Shown here: positions 50,617-60,153 of the stretch, in pieces | How positions within the stretch are numbered: the stretch's first letter is position 1 | How the letters are laid out: each line of letters opens with the position of its first letter | From: Actinoplanes auranticolor | GTDB lineage: Bacteria > Actinomycetota > Actinomycetes > Mycobacteriales > Micromonosporaceae | Length of the DNA stretch: 64,000 nt | Direction of reading: 5' to 3' | Assembly (NCBI RefSeq): GCF_018332655.1 | Contig: NZ_BOQL01000034.1 | Span: forward strand, 1 to 64,000 | Notes under the pieces: model-generated | What the model was told of the DNA's origin: nothing | The model's database searches: none | What the model saw: the letters and a program-made list of their open reading frames with translations, nothing else | Made by a program: the position numbers and the translations under genes

Positions 50617-51720
50617 TCACCGCACCGAGGTCTGCACGAACGGCGGCTTCACGATCTTCGCCTCGGTGCGGCGGCCCCGGATGTCGATCTCGACCAGGTC
50701 CCCCTCGGCCAGCCCGGCGGACGTGTCGAGCAGGGCCAGCGCGATGCCGATCTTCTTCGTGGGCGAGAACGTGCCGCTGGTCACCTCGCCGACGAGCGCG
50801 TCCCCGGCGTACACCTGCATGTGACCCCGCGGGATGCCGCGGCCGGTCAGTTCCAGGCCGCGCAGCAGCCGGCGCGGGCCCGCCGCTTTCTCGGCGACCA
50901 GCGCCTCGCGGCCCCAGAACGCGGGCTTGGACCAGCCGACCGCCCAGCCGGACCGGGCCTGCACCGGGGTGATCTCCAGCGACAGCTCCTGGCCGTGCAG
51001 CGGGTAGCCCATCTCGGTGCGCAGCGTGTCGCGGGCGCCGAGCCCGCACGGGCGCACACCCGCCTCGACCAGCGCGTCCCAGACCGTGACCGCGTCGTCC
51101 CAGGGCACGACCAGCTCGTAGCCCTGCTCGCCGGTGTACCCGGTGCGGCAGACGATCAGGTCGACGCCGTCGATCCGGGCCGGGTTGAACGACATGTAGT
51201 CGTGGCCGGTCGGCAGGCCCAGCTTGGTGACCGTCTCGGCGGAGTGCGGGCCCTGCACGGCAAGGACCGCGTAGCTGCGGTGCTCGTCGGTGACCGTGAT
51301 CCCCTCGGGCGCCGCGGCGGCGAGCCGGCGGACCACCTCGGCCGTGTTGGCGGCGTTCGGGATCAGGAAGACCTCGTCCGGGCCGATCAGGTACGCGATC
51401 AGGTCGTCCACCACGCCGCCGGTCGCGTCGTCGCAGCACAGCGTGTACTGCGCCTTGCCGGGGGCGATGCGGCCGAGGTCGTTGCTGAGGCAGGAGTTCA
51501 CGAAGTCCGCCGCGCCGGGGCCGGTGACCCGGGCCTTGCCCAGGTGCGACACGTCGAACACGCCGACGGCCTCACGGACGGCGGTGTGCTCGCGCAGGAC
51601 GCCACCACCGGCGTACTCCAGGGGCATCTGCCAGCCGCCGAAGGCGGCGAACTTGGCGCCGAGCGCGACGTGGCGCTCGTGCAGAGGCGAACGGAGCAGG
51701 GGTGCGGCCTCGGTCGACAT
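50617..51720 (-). CDS. gcvT: Glycine cleavage system aminomethyltransferase
   Basis: The protein has 367 residues. It has FGGWQMPLEYAGGGVLREH at the start, VFDVSHLGK and folate-site CRTGYTGEQGYEL. It transfers the methylene group from the lipoylated H protein to tetrahydrofolate. TAAGTT (51733-51728 on the minus strand) ends 7 nt before the ATG, indicating a leaderless message and leaving no room for a glycine riboswitch in a leader. GcvH and GcvP are not adjacent. The nearby lipoate genes supply its partner cofactor. Confidence 0.95.
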   Translation of the reverse strand: MSTEAAPLLRSPLHERHVALGAKFAAFGGWQMPLEYAGGGVLREHTAVREAVGVFDVSHLGKARVTGPGAADFVNSCLSNDLGRIAPGKAQYTLCCDDATGGVVDDLIAYLIGPDEVFLIPNAANTAEVVRRLAAAAPEGITVTDEHRSYAVLAVQGPHSAETVTKLGLPTGHDYMSFNPARIDGVDLIVCRTGYTGEQGYELVVPWDDAVTVWDALVEAGVRPCGLGARDTLRTEMGYPLHGQELSLEITPVQARSGWAVGWSKPAFWGREALVAEKAAGPRRLLRGLELTGRGIPRGHMQVYAGDALVGEVTSGTFSPTKKIGIALALLDTSAGLAEGDLVEIDIRGRRTEAKIVKPPFVQTSVR

Positions 51721-51829
51721 GAGTGGCAACTTACCGGTGACCTCGCATGTGGTTAGCATCGGCGGGACACCATCACCGATCGGCGCGACCCGCGCCGGGG
51801 TGACCACACCGCCGGGGCGGCCCACGAGG

Positions 51830-51859
51830 GGGCTCCGGCCCCTCATCGTCGCGGAGCCC
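51830..51859 (+). promoter_or_regulatory. pepA: Hairpin covering the pepA ribosome-binding site
   Basis: GGGCTCCG (51830-51837) pairs with CGGAGCCC (51852-51859). The right arm includes the only ribosome-site-like GGAG and ends 2 nt before GTG 51862. A TAGCAT -10 box at 51754-51759 would give a leader of about 95 nt containing this hairpin. It could limit translation initiation. Confidence 0.45.
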
Positions 51860-51861
51860 GA

Positions 51862-53412
51862 GTGACCCACCCCGCCCCCTCTCTCACCCTGGTCGACAAC
51901 GACCCCGCCGAACTGGCCGTCGATGCGATCGTCATCGGGCTGCACAGTCAGCCGGACGAGGGTGGCGCGCTGCTGCCGGCCGCCGGCGCGGAGAGCATCG
52001 CCGCCGCGTTCGACGGCAAGCTGACCTCGACCCTGGCTCTGCTCGGCGCCACCGGCGCCCCGGGCGAGGTGACCAAGCTGGCCACCCTGGGCACGATCGC
52101 GGCGCCGCTGGTCATCGCGGTCGGTCTGGGCGACGAGCCGTCCGGTTCCGCGCCCGCCACCGAGACGCTGCGGCGAGGCACGGGCGCCGCGGTGCGCGCG
52201 CTCGCCGGCAGCGGGACGGTCGCGCTGGCGCTGCCGGTGCCCGACGACACGGACGCGCCGGGTGTGCTGCGGGCGATCCTCGAGGGTGCGCTGCTCGGGT
52301 CGTACCGTTTCGCCGGTTACAAGACCAAGCCGCAGCCGTCCCGCCGTGACCCGGTCAAGGCCCTGCAGGTCACCGTGCCGGACGCCGCCGACGCGGCGGC
52401 CCTGGCCGAGGTGGCCCGGGCCGAGGTGGTCGCCAGGGTCGTCCGGCTCACCCGCGACTGGGTCAACACCGCGCCGAACGAGCTGCGCCCGCCGCAGTTC
52501 GCCGACGCCGTGGTCGCCGCGGCCGAGGGCACCGGCCTCGAGGTCGAGGTGCTCGACTTCGACGCGCTCAAGGCCGGTGGCTACGGCGGCATCGTCGCCG
52601 TCGGTCAGGGCTCCGAGGCGCCGCCGCGCCTGGTCAAGCTCAGCTACACGCCGGAGGGCGTGACCGATCCGAAGCGGGTCGCGCTGGTCGGCAAGGGCAT
52701 CACCTTCGACACCGGCGGCATCAGCATCAAGCCGACCGCCGGCATGTGGGAGATGAAGTCGGACATGGCCGGCGCTGCCGCGGTCGGCGCGGCCCTGCTG
52801 GCCGTGGCCGCGCTCAAGCCGGCGGTCGCGGTGACCGGCTACCTGGCCATGGCGGAGAACATGCCCTCCGGTACGGCGTACCGGCCGGGCGACGTCATCA
52901 CCATGTTCAGCGGCAAGCGGGTCGAGGTGCTCAACACCGACGCCGAGGGCCGGATGGTGCTCGCCGACGCGATCGCCCGGGCCTGCGCCGACGGCACCGA
53001 CTACGTCTTCGAGACCTCGACGCTGACCGGCGGTCAGGTGATCGCGCTGGGCAAGCGGATCGCCGGGGTGATGGGCTCGCCGGAGACCTGCGAGCGGGTC
53101 AAGGTGGCCGGGGAGTCCGTCGGCGAGCCGGCCTGGCCGATGCCGCTGCCGGACGACGTGCGCAAGGGCATGGATTCGGAGATCGCCGACATCAGCCAGG
53201 TCAACGCGAGCATGGACCGGGCCGGGCACATGCTGCAGGGCGGCGTCTTCCTGCGCGAGTTCGTCGCCGAGGGCGTCGAGTGGGCGCACATCGACATCGC
53301 CGGGCCGTCGTACCACACGGGCGAGCCGAACGGTTACTGGACCAAGGGCGGCACCGGGGTGCCGGTGCGCACGCTGCTGGCGCTGGTCGACGACGTGGCC
53401 GCCAACGGCTGA
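51862..53412 (+). CDS. pepA: Leucyl aminopeptidase (M17)
   Basis: The protein has 516 residues. The metal-binding signature NTDAEGRM lies near residue 359, the catalytic Lys in VGKGITFDTGG near 277 and the bicarbonate-site Arg within the signature. It removes N-terminal residues from peptides, working as a hexamer in the cytoplasm with two metal ions. GTG 51862 is the start that fits family length. It corresponds to Rv2213 in the syntenic block. A terminator follows at 53420. Confidence 0.95.
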   Translation: MTHPAPSLTLVDNDPAELAVDAIVIGLHSQPDEGGALLPAAGAESIAAAFDGKLTSTLALLGATGAPGEVTKLATLGTIAAPLVIAVGLGDEPSGSAPATETLRRGTGAAVRALAGSGTVALALPVPDDTDAPGVLRAILEGALLGSYRFAGYKTKPQPSRRDPVKALQVTVPDAADAAALAEVARAEVVARVVRLTRDWVNTAPNELRPPQFADAVVAAAEGTGLEVEVLDFDALKAGGYGGIVAVGQGSEAPPRLVKLSYTPEGVTDPKRVALVGKGITFDTGGISIKPTAGMWEMKSDMAGAAAVGAALLAVAALKPAVAVTGYLAMAENMPSGTAYRPGDVITMFSGKRVEVLNTDAEGRMVLADAIARACADGTDYVFETSTLTGGQVIALGKRIAGVMGSPETCERVKVAGESVGEPAWPMPLPDDVRKGMDSEIADISQVNASMDRAGHMLQGGVFLREFVAEGVEWAHIDIAGPSYHTGEPNGYWTKGGTGVPVRTLLALVDDVAANG

Positions 53413-53419
53413 GCGGCGG

Positions 53420-53451
53420 GCGCCGCCCGGCCCTACGAGGCCGGGCGGCGC
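53420..53451. terminator. Bidirectional terminator after pepA
   Basis: GCGCCGCCCGGCC pairs perfectly with GGCCGGGCGGCGC around CTACGA. The stop codon of the convergent minus-strand gene lies in the loop. Confidence 0.85.
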
Positions 53452-53756
53452 TTCTGGCGCTCGTTGTAGTCGCGCATCCGCTGCGGGTAGCCCATCAGCC
53501 GGATGTCGTAGATCGGCATCGCCAGCTGGTGGGCGAAGCGCCGGGCCCCCTCCGGGGAGTCGACGCGCCGGCGGGTCCACTCACCGTCGTGGGCCACGAG
53601 CAGCAGCGTGGTCTCGGTCACTGTCGTCTTGGGCTCGATGAAACCCTCCACCCCGCGGCGGGACCGGGCGAACTCGGCAAGGTGCTCGAAATCGGCACGG
53701 TCGGCCGGCCGGCCGCTGCCACGGGACGGCTCTTTCCGCCGCCGGAACCAAGCCAC
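53433..53756 (-). CDS. Conserved actinobacterial protein (107 aa)
   Basis: The protein begins MAWFRRRKEPSRG (GTG start) and carries GFIEPKTTVTETTLLLVAHD, then a stretch ending IYDIRLMGYPQRMRDYNERQ. The last motif (VYDVRLVGYPRRMRDYN-like) is one I recall from many actinobacteria, where the gene also neighbours pepA. AGGAG precedes the start, and TACCCT upstream is a candidate -10 box. Function unknown. Confidence 0.78.
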   Translation of the reverse strand: MAWFRRRKEPSRGSGRPADRADFEHLAEFARSRRGVEGFIEPKTTVTETTLLLVAHDGEWTRRRVDSPEGARRFAHQLAMPIYDIRLMGYPQRMRDYNERQKRRPAS

Positions 53757-53919
53757 GCCGCGCTCCTCACGTTCGACTGCGGCCAGGGTACGTCCTCACC
53801 CCGTGTCGTTGGGCACCTGACTACATCGATCGTTGCGGGAAGTGACAAGATGGCCAGGACAGCTGTGACCGTTTCCACCATGTGACCCATGGGGAGACGT
53901 ACGCGATCTGGGAGTAGAC

Positions 53920-55305
53920 GTGAGCCAGCCTGGCGGAACCTTCGACATCGTGATCCTCGGTGCCGGCAGCGGCGGTTACGCCGCGGCTCTGCGCGCGGCC
54001 GAGCTGAACCTGTCGGTGGCACTGATCGACAAGGCCGAGCTGGGCGGCACCTGCCTGCACCGCGGCTGCATCCCGACCAAGGCGCTGCTGCACGCGGCCG
54101 AGGTCGCCGACCAGACCCGCGAGAGCGAGCAGTTCGGCGTCAAGGCCGACCTGGTCGGCATCGACATGGCCGGGGTGAACGCGTACAAGGACGGCGTCGT
54201 CGGCCGGCTCTACAAGGGCCTGCAGGGCCTGATGAAGCAGCCCAACATCACCCTGGTCCAGGGCGCCGGCAAGCTGGTCGCCCAGGACACCGTCGAGGTC
54301 GACGGCAAGAAGTACACCGGCCGCAACGTCATCCTGGCCACCGGCTCCTACTCCCGCTCGCTGCCCGGCCTCGAGGTCGACGGCAAGCGCGTGCTGACCA
54401 GCGAGCACGCCCTCAAGCTGGACCGCGTGCCGAGTTCCGCGATCGTGCTGGGCGGCGGCGTCATCGGCGTCGAGTTCGCCAGCGTCTGGAAGTCCTTCGG
54501 CGCCGACGTGACCATCCTGGAGGCGCTGCCCCGGCTGGTCGCCGCCGAGGACGAGGAGATCTCCAAGACCCTTGAGCGGGCGTTCCGCAAGCGGAAGATC
54601 AACTTCAAGGTCGGCAAGCCGTTCGAGAAGGTCGAGCACACCGAGAACGGCGTCAAGGCGACCCTGGCCGGCGGCGAGACCGTCGAGGCCGAGATCCTGC
54701 TGGTCGCGGTAGGCCGCGGCCCGACGACCAAGGACCTGGGGTACGAGCAGCAGGGCATCACGCTCGACCGGGGCTTCGTGATCACCAACGAGCGGCTGCA
54801 CACCGGCGTCGGCAACATCTACGCGGTCGGCGACATCGTGCCCGGCCTCCAGCTCGCGCACCGTGGCTTCCAGCAGGGCATCTTCGTCGCCGAGGAGATC
54901 GCCGGCAAGAACCCGGCGGTCATCGACGAGAACGGCATCCCCCGGGTCACCTACTCCGACCCCGAGATCGCCTCCGTCGGCCTGACCGAGGCCCGCGCCA
55001 AGGAGCAGTACGGCGCCGACAAGGTCACGTCGTACAACTACAACCTCGGTGGCAACGGCAAGAGCCAGATCCTCAAGACCGCGGGCTTCGTGAAGCTGGT
55101 CCGGGTCAACGACGGCCCGGTCGTCGGCGTGCACATGGTCGGCGCGCGGATGGGCGAGCTCGTCGGGGAGGCGCAGCTGATCTACAACTGGGAAGCTTTC
55201 CCGGAGGAGGTCGCTCAGCTGGTGCACGCCCACCCGACGCAGAACGAGGCGCTCGGCGAGGCGTTCCTCGCCCTGGCGGGCAAGCCTCTGCACGCGCACA
55301 GCTGA
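53920..55305 (+). CDS. lpdA: Dihydrolipoyl dehydrogenase (E3)
   Basis: The protein has 461 residues. FAD-binding ILGAGSGGYAAALRAAEL lies at the start, the redox disulfide in GGTCLHRGCIPTK near residue 42-55, NAD-binding VLGGGVIGVEFA in the middle and the C-terminal catalytic HAHPTQNEAL. It reoxidises the dihydrolipoyl arms of 2-oxoacid dehydrogenases with NAD. GGGAG precedes the GTG start. It lies 44 nt upstream of the E2 gene and probably shares its transcript. Confidence 0.96.
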   Translation: MSQPGGTFDIVILGAGSGGYAAALRAAELNLSVALIDKAELGGTCLHRGCIPTKALLHAAEVADQTRESEQFGVKADLVGIDMAGVNAYKDGVVGRLYKGLQGLMKQPNITLVQGAGKLVAQDTVEVDGKKYTGRNVILATGSYSRSLPGLEVDGKRVLTSEHALKLDRVPSSAIVLGGGVIGVEFASVWKSFGADVTILEALPRLVAAEDEEISKTLERAFRKRKINFKVGKPFEKVEHTENGVKATLAGGETVEAEILLVAVGRGPTTKDLGYEQQGITLDRGFVITNERLHTGVGNIYAVGDIVPGLQLAHRGFQQGIFVAEEIAGKNPAVIDENGIPRVTYSDPEIASVGLTEARAKEQYGADKVTSYNYNLGGNGKSQILKTAGFVKLVRVNDGPVVGVHMVGARMGELVGEAQLIYNWEAFPEEVAQLVHAHPTQNEALGEAFLALAGKPLHAHS

Positions 55306-55349
55306 TACGTCGATCACGCCAAGAAGAGCGGTTTAAGGAGTTCTGAGAG

Positions 55350-57242
55350 ATGCCGGTATCGGTCACCATGCCGCGGCTCGGTGAGAGCGTCACCGAGGGC
55401 ACCGTCACGCGCTGGCTCAAGCAGGAGGGCGAGCGGGTCGAGGCCGACGAGCCGCTGCTCGAGGTCTCCACCGACAAGGTCGACACGGAGATCCCGTCGC
55501 CGGCCGCCGGGGTGCTCTCGCGCATCGTCGTCGGCGAGGACGAGACGGCCGACGTCGGCAGCGAGCTCGCGATCATCGCGGGTGACGGCGAGGACGCGGG
55601 CTCGTCCGCCCCGGCCCCGGCCGAGGACGCCCAGCAGGCCGCACCCGCCGCTGAGCCCGAGGCCGAGCCGGAGCCCGAGCCGGAGCCCGAGCCCGCCGCG
55701 CTCGACACCCCGTCGACGGAGAAGCCCGTCGAGGAGGAGACTCCCGCGCCGCAGACCGCCGCCCCCACCGGCGGCTCCGAGGGCACGGCCGTCAAGATGC
55801 CCGCGCTCGGCGAGAGCGTCACCGAGGGCACCGTCACCCGCTGGCTCAAGCAGGTCGGCGACACCATCGAGGTCGACGAGCCGCTGCTCGAGGTCTCCAC
55901 CGACAAGGTCGACACGGAGATCCCGTCGCCGGTCGCCGGCACGGTCCTGGAGATCAAGGTCCCTGAGGACGAGACCGCCGACGTCGGCGCCGAGCTGGCC
56001 ATCATCGGCACCCCGGGCAGCGCGCCCGCCGCGGCACCGGCACCGTCCGCGCCGGCCCCGCAGCAGGCCGAGGCCCCCGAGGCGGAGGCGCCCAAGGCGG
56101 AGGCCCCGAAGCCCGCGCCGCAGCAGCAGTCCGCGCCGCTGGTCGAGTCCAAGCCCGCCCCGGAGCAGGCCGGCGAGTCGTACGCCGGCCCGTCGCCCGA
56201 GGTCGAGGCCGGTCAGCCCGCCGCCCCCGCACCCGCCGCGCCAGCGCAGTCCAGCGCCCCGGCCGCCGAGTCGGTCAAGGCCAACGGGGCCGGCGACGCC
56301 GGTTACGTGACCCCGCTGGTCCGCAAGCTCGCCGCCGAGAAGGGGGTCGACCTGTCGTCGATCACCGGCACCGGCGTCGGCGGCCGGATCCGCAAGCAGG
56401 ACGTCATCGAGGCCGCGGACAAGGCCGCCGCAGCCGCGGCTAAGCCCGCCTCTCGGGAGACCTCTGCCGCACCGGCCGCGGCTCCAGCCGCCGCCAAGCC
56501 CGCGCCGAGCCCGCTGCGGGGCCGCACCGAGAAGCTGACCCGCACCCGCGCGACGATCGCCCGCCGCATGGTCGAGTCGCTGCAGATCTCGGCCCAGCTG
56601 ACCACGGTGGTCGAGGTCGACGTCACCAAGATCGCCAACCTGCGGAACAAGGCCAAGGCCGACTTCCTGGCCAAGAACGGCGCGAAGCTGACCTTCCTGC
56701 CGTTCCTGGCCCTGGCCGCGGTCGAGGCCCTGCGTCAGCACCCGGTGGTCAACTCGTCCATCGACCAGGAGGCCGGCACGGTCACCTACCACGACGGCGA
56801 GCACCTCGGCATCGCGGTGGACACCCCGAAGGGCCTGATCGTCCCGGTCATCCGCGACGCCGGCGACCTCAACCTGGCCGGCCTGGCCAAGCGGATCGCC
56901 GACGTGGCCGAGCGCACCCGGAACAACAAGATCAGCCCGGACGAGATCTCCGGCGGCACCTTCACGCTGACCAACACGGGCAGCCGCGGTGCGCTCTTCG
57001 ACACGCCGATCATCAACCAGCCGCAGGTCGGCATCCTCGGCACCGGTGCGGTCGTCAAGCGCGCCGTGGTCGTCGAGGACCCCAACCTCGGTGAGCTGAT
57101 CGTGCCGCGCTCGATGATCTACCTGGCGCTCAGCTACGACCACCGGATCGTGGACGGCGCGGACGCCGCCCGGTTCCTGGTGACGATGAAGGAGCGCCTC
57201 GAGGCCGGTCAGTTCGAGGGCGACCTGGGGCTCACCGCCTGA
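55350..57242 (+). CDS. sucB: Dihydrolipoamide acyltransferase (E2), two lipoyl domains, actinobacterial SucB/DlaT type
   Basis: The protein has 630 residues. Two lipoyl domains (about 2-75 and 146-220) each carry the lipoyl Lys in STDKVDTEIPSP, separated by Ala/Pro/Glu linkers. A peripheral subunit-binding domain lies near 320-355 (YVTPLVRKLAAEKGVDLSSI). The catalytic domain ends with HRIVDGADAARF, holding the His and Asp of the acyltransferase site. Acyl specificity (succinyl or acetyl) cannot be read; in mycobacteria this protein serves as pyruvate dehydrogenase E2. The lipoyl-domain DNA shares a perfect 59-nt match. AAGGAG precedes the ATG. Confidence 0.93.
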   Translation: MPVSVTMPRLGESVTEGTVTRWLKQEGERVEADEPLLEVSTDKVDTEIPSPAAGVLSRIVVGEDETADVGSELAIIAGDGEDAGSSAPAPAEDAQQAAPAAEPEAEPEPEPEPEPAALDTPSTEKPVEEETPAPQTAAPTGGSEGTAVKMPALGESVTEGTVTRWLKQVGDTIEVDEPLLEVSTDKVDTEIPSPVAGTVLEIKVPEDETADVGAELAIIGTPGSAPAAAPAPSAPAPQQAEAPEAEAPKAEAPKPAPQQQSAPLVESKPAPEQAGESYAGPSPEVEAGQPAAPAPAAPAQSSAPAAESVKANGAGDAGYVTPLVRKLAAEKGVDLSSITGTGVGGRIRKQDVIEAADKAAAAAAKPASRETSAAPAAAPAAAKPAPSPLRGRTEKLTRTRATIARRMVESLQISAQLTTVVEVDVTKIANLRNKAKADFLAKNGAKLTFLPFLALAAVEALRQHPVVNSSIDQEAGTVTYHDGEHLGIAVDTPKGLIVPVIRDAGDLNLAGLAKRIADVAERTRNNKISPDEISGGTFTLTNTGSRGALFDTPIINQPQVGILGTGAVVKRAVVVEDPNLGELIVPRSMIYLALSYDHRIVDGADAARFLVTMKERLEAGQFEGDLGLTA

Positions 57243-57258
57243 CCGCGGACAGAACATG

Positions 57259-57286
57259 AAGAAGGGGCGCTTTTGCGCCCCTTCTT
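57259..57286 (+). terminator. Terminator after sucB
   Basis: AAGAAGGGGCGC-TTTT-GCGCCCCTTCTT is followed by TGTTTTG. It is a classic intrinsic terminator, 16 nt after the stop. Confidence 0.93.
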
Positions 57287-57323
57287 TGTTTTGAGCGGGT
57301 TCAACTTCGGGAATGATGGAGAT

Positions 57324-58247
57324 ATGCGGATTCTCCTGGCCGGCGCGTCCGGTTTCCTCGGCACCCGGCTCGCCGAGCGGCTGCGCGCCGCCGGCCACGA
57401 CGTCACCCGGCTCGTCCGGCACCCCGCCCAGGCCGCCGACGAGGCCACCTGGAAGCCGTCCTCCGGCCAGCTCGACCAGGCGGTGGTCGCGGGGGCCGGC
57501 GCGGTGATCAACCTGGCCGGGGCCGGCGTCGGGGACAAGCGCTGGAACGCCCGCTACAAGAGCCTGATCCGCAGCAGCCGGGTGGACACGGCCGGCACGA
57601 TCGCCCACGCGATCAGGAATCTGCCGGCCGCCGACCGCCCCCGCGTGCTGCTGCAGTCCTCCGCCGTCGGCTGGTACGGCGACACCGGCGACCGCGCGGT
57701 CACCGAGGAGGCCCCGGCCGGCACCGGCTTCCTGGCCGACGTGTGCCGGGTCTGGGAGGCCGCGGCCCGTCCCGCCGAGGACGCCGGCACCCGGGTCGCC
57801 CTGCTGCGCACCGGCCTCCCACTGGATGAGAACGGCGGATTGCTCAAACCGCAGATGATGCCGTTCCGGATGGGCGCCGGGGCCAAGCTCGGCGGCGGCA
57901 AGCAGTGGGTCCCCTGGATCGGCCTGGCCGACTGGCTCGGTGCCGTCGACTTCCTGCTGGAGCGCGACGATCTGGCCGGCCCGGTCAACCTGGTCGGCCC
58001 CGAGCCGGTCACCAACGCCACGTTTACCCAGGTCCTCGGCAAGGTGCTGAACCGGCCGGCGGTGCTGCAAGTGCCGGGGATCGCCCTGCAGGTCGCCCTG
58101 GGCGAGTTCGCCCACGAGGCGCTGCGCAGTCAGCGGGTGCTGCCGGGGGTCCTGCGGAAGGCGGGCTTCACCTTCACCCAGCCGACTCTGGAGACGGCGC
58201 TGCGGGCCGCGATCGATCAGCAATCGAGTACGGCGGGCAGGCCGTAG
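57324..58247 (+). CDS. TIGR01777-family epimerase-like SDR protein
   Basis: The protein has 307 residues. The N-terminal nucleotide-binding loop is LLAGASGFLGTRLAE, with SSAVGWYGDTGDRAVTEEAP in the middle and a C-terminal DUF1731-like part (PGIALQVALGEFAHEALRSQ, RVLPGVLRKAGF). Substrate unknown. It lies between the E2 gene and lipB as in mycobacteria (Rv2216). Confidence 0.9.
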   Translation: MRILLAGASGFLGTRLAERLRAAGHDVTRLVRHPAQAADEATWKPSSGQLDQAVVAGAGAVINLAGAGVGDKRWNARYKSLIRSSRVDTAGTIAHAIRNLPAADRPRVLLQSSAVGWYGDTGDRAVTEEAPAGTGFLADVCRVWEAAARPAEDAGTRVALLRTGLPLDENGGLLKPQMMPFRMGAGAKLGGGKQWVPWIGLADWLGAVDFLLERDDLAGPVNLVGPEPVTNATFTQVLGKVLNRPAVLQVPGIALQVALGEFAHEALRSQRVLPGVLRKAGFTFTQPTLETALRAAIDQQSSTAGRP

Positions 58248-58273
58248 CGCCGAAGCTTGCTAACCTGCGCCTG

Positions 58274-60136
58274 GTGTCCGTCGTCGCCGCAGCCCCGTCA
58301 GAGCCCGCCGATCCGCCGGTCGAGTCCCCGACCCGCCGCGGCGGCCGTTCCTGGCGCCCTCATCTGATCGTCGCCGTGGTCGCCCTGGCGCTCGCCGTCT
58401 GGGTGACCAACGGGCTGTGGCGCGACCCGGCCGGGCACGTCATCGCCAAGAACGCGGGCGATCAGGCCTTCTTCGAGTGGCTGCTGGGCTACGGCGTCTA
58501 CCTGCTGGGCCACGGCGCCGATCCGTTCTTCACCGACCTGATGAACACCCCGGTCGGCGTTAACCTGGCCGCCAACACCTCCATCACCGTCTACATCGTC
58601 CTGTTCTCACCGCTGACCGTCCTGGCCGGCCCCGAGATCAGCTTCGCGACGATCCTCACCCTGAACCTCGCCGCCGCGGCCTTCACCTGGTATCTGTTCC
58701 TGCGCCGCTACCTGGTGCGCCAGCCGGCCGCCGCGGCCCTGGGCGGACTGTTCTGCGGTTTCGCGCCCGGCTTCATCTCGCACGCCAACGGCCACCTGAA
58801 CTGGACGGCCGGCTGGATCCCGCCGCTGGTGCTGTGGTGGGTGCTCAAGCTGCCCGAGCCGCGCCGCTGGCTGCGGCACGGCCTGATCCTCGGCGTGCTG
58901 GTGGCGGTCGGCTTCTCCATCGCCGCCGAGGGGCTGTTCTTCACCGCGCTGGCGACCGGGGTGTTCCTGGTGACCCGGTCGCTGATGCCGCACAGCCGGG
59001 CGGCGGCCCGCGCCGCGCTGCCGACCGTGCTGGCCGGGCTGGGCGTGACGGCCGCGGTCGCCGGGATCCTGCTGGCGTACCCGCTCTACATGCACTTCGC
59101 CGGGCCGCAGACCTTCAAGGGCACCGGTTTCAATCAGGCCCACTACGCCGAGGACATCGGCGCCTACCTCGGGTATCCGACCCGCTCGCTGGCCGGCTGG
59201 CTGGGGCTGGGCAGCGATCTGGCGCCGAACCCGACCGAGGAGACGTCGTTCTTCGGCCTGCCGCTGATCGTGCTGGCCGTGGCGTGCCTGGTGACGCTGC
59301 GCCGGCACGCGCGCCCCGGCCGGTTCGACACCCTGATCGGGCTCTACACGGTGGGTGCCGTCTTCCTGCTGCTGTCCCTGGGGCCGCAGCTCAAGTTCTT
59401 CAAGGACACCACCGAGATCAAGCTGCCGTACGCGGCCCTGATCGACCTGCCGCTGTTCGACTCCGCCCTGCCCGGCCGCTTCGCCCTGGTGGTGGCCTGC
59501 GTCATCGGCGTGCTGCTGGCGCTGGCCGCGGACCGCCTGCTGACCGACCCGGTGCCGCCGGTGCGCGAGCGCGCCCAGTGGGCCGCCGCCTTCGCGGTCG
59601 CGCTGGTGCCGCTGTTCCCGATGCCGGTGCTGACCGGCGAACGCGCACCCGAGCCCGCGTTCATCGCCGACGGCATCTGGAAGGAGTACGTGAGCGACGG
59701 CGGGGTGCTGACCGCGCTGCCGTTCGCGACCACCGACACCGCGGACGGGCAGCGCTGGCAGGCGTACACGATGGCCCGCGGCGGCAAGCAGTTCCGGATC
59801 CCGGACGGCTACTTCCTCGGCCCCGGCGGCCCGGAGGGGGTCGGGCAGATCGGTGCCAGCCCCCGGCAGACCGACTGGAAGTTCCTGCGCGCCGCCCTGT
59901 ACGGCGAGATCGTCCCGATCGGCGACTACGACCGCGAGCAGACCCGCAACGACCTGGCCTATTGGAAGGTCGAGGCGGTGTTCCTGGCGCCGCAGGTGAC
60001 CGGCTCGCAGGGCCCGGTGTTCCGGGCCGCGCTGGAGATGACCGCCACCGACCTGTTCGGCGAGCCGGAACGCGTCGGCGGCGTGCTGCTGTGGCGCATC
60101 CGCCCGGGCATCGACCCGGTGGCCCGCGGAAACTGA
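58274..60136 (+). CDS. Polytopic membrane protein, possible GT-C-type glycosyltransferase
   Basis: The protein has 620 residues. After a 30-residue cytoplasmic tail come about ten or eleven membrane helices. An extracytoplasmic C-terminal domain of about 170 residues follows (FIADGIWKEYVSDGGVLTAL). The first loop carries NAGDQAFFEWLLGYGVYLL and DLMNTPVGVNLAANTSI. An acidic residue in the first loop is typical of GT-C enzymes, but no motif proves it. TAACCT (58261-58266) ends 7 nt before GTG 58274, suggesting a leaderless message. Confidence 0.75.
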   Translation: MSVVAAAPSEPADPPVESPTRRGGRSWRPHLIVAVVALALAVWVTNGLWRDPAGHVIAKNAGDQAFFEWLLGYGVYLLGHGADPFFTDLMNTPVGVNLAANTSITVYIVLFSPLTVLAGPEISFATILTLNLAAAAFTWYLFLRRYLVRQPAAAALGGLFCGFAPGFISHANGHLNWTAGWIPPLVLWWVLKLPEPRRWLRHGLILGVLVAVGFSIAAEGLFFTALATGVFLVTRSLMPHSRAAARAALPTVLAGLGVTAAVAGILLAYPLYMHFAGPQTFKGTGFNQAHYAEDIGAYLGYPTRSLAGWLGLGSDLAPNPTEETSFFGLPLIVLAVACLVTLRRHARPGRFDTLIGLYTVGAVFLLLSLGPQLKFFKDTTEIKLPYAALIDLPLFDSALPGRFALVVACVIGVLLALAADRLLTDPVPPVRERAQWAAAFAVALVPLFPMPVLTGERAPEPAFIADGIWKEYVSDGGVLTALPFATTDTADGQRWQAYTMARGGKQFRIPDGYFLGPGGPEGVGQIGASPRQTDWKFLRAALYGEIVPIGDYDREQTRNDLAYWKVEAVFLAPQVTGSQGPVFRAALEMTATDLFGEPERVGGVLLWRIRPGIDPVARGN

Positions 60137-60153
60137 CGGACTAGGCTGGCAGC

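Noticed and set aside
51721..51760. Glycine riboswitch upstream of gcvT
   Set aside because: The -10 box lies 7 nt before the gcvT start, so there is no leader to hold a riboswitch, and no glycine-aptamer core is visible.
55314..58223. 969-codon minus-strand frame
   Set aside because: It is antisense to the E2 and TIGR01777 genes and has only Gly/Arg/Leu-rich mirror sequence.
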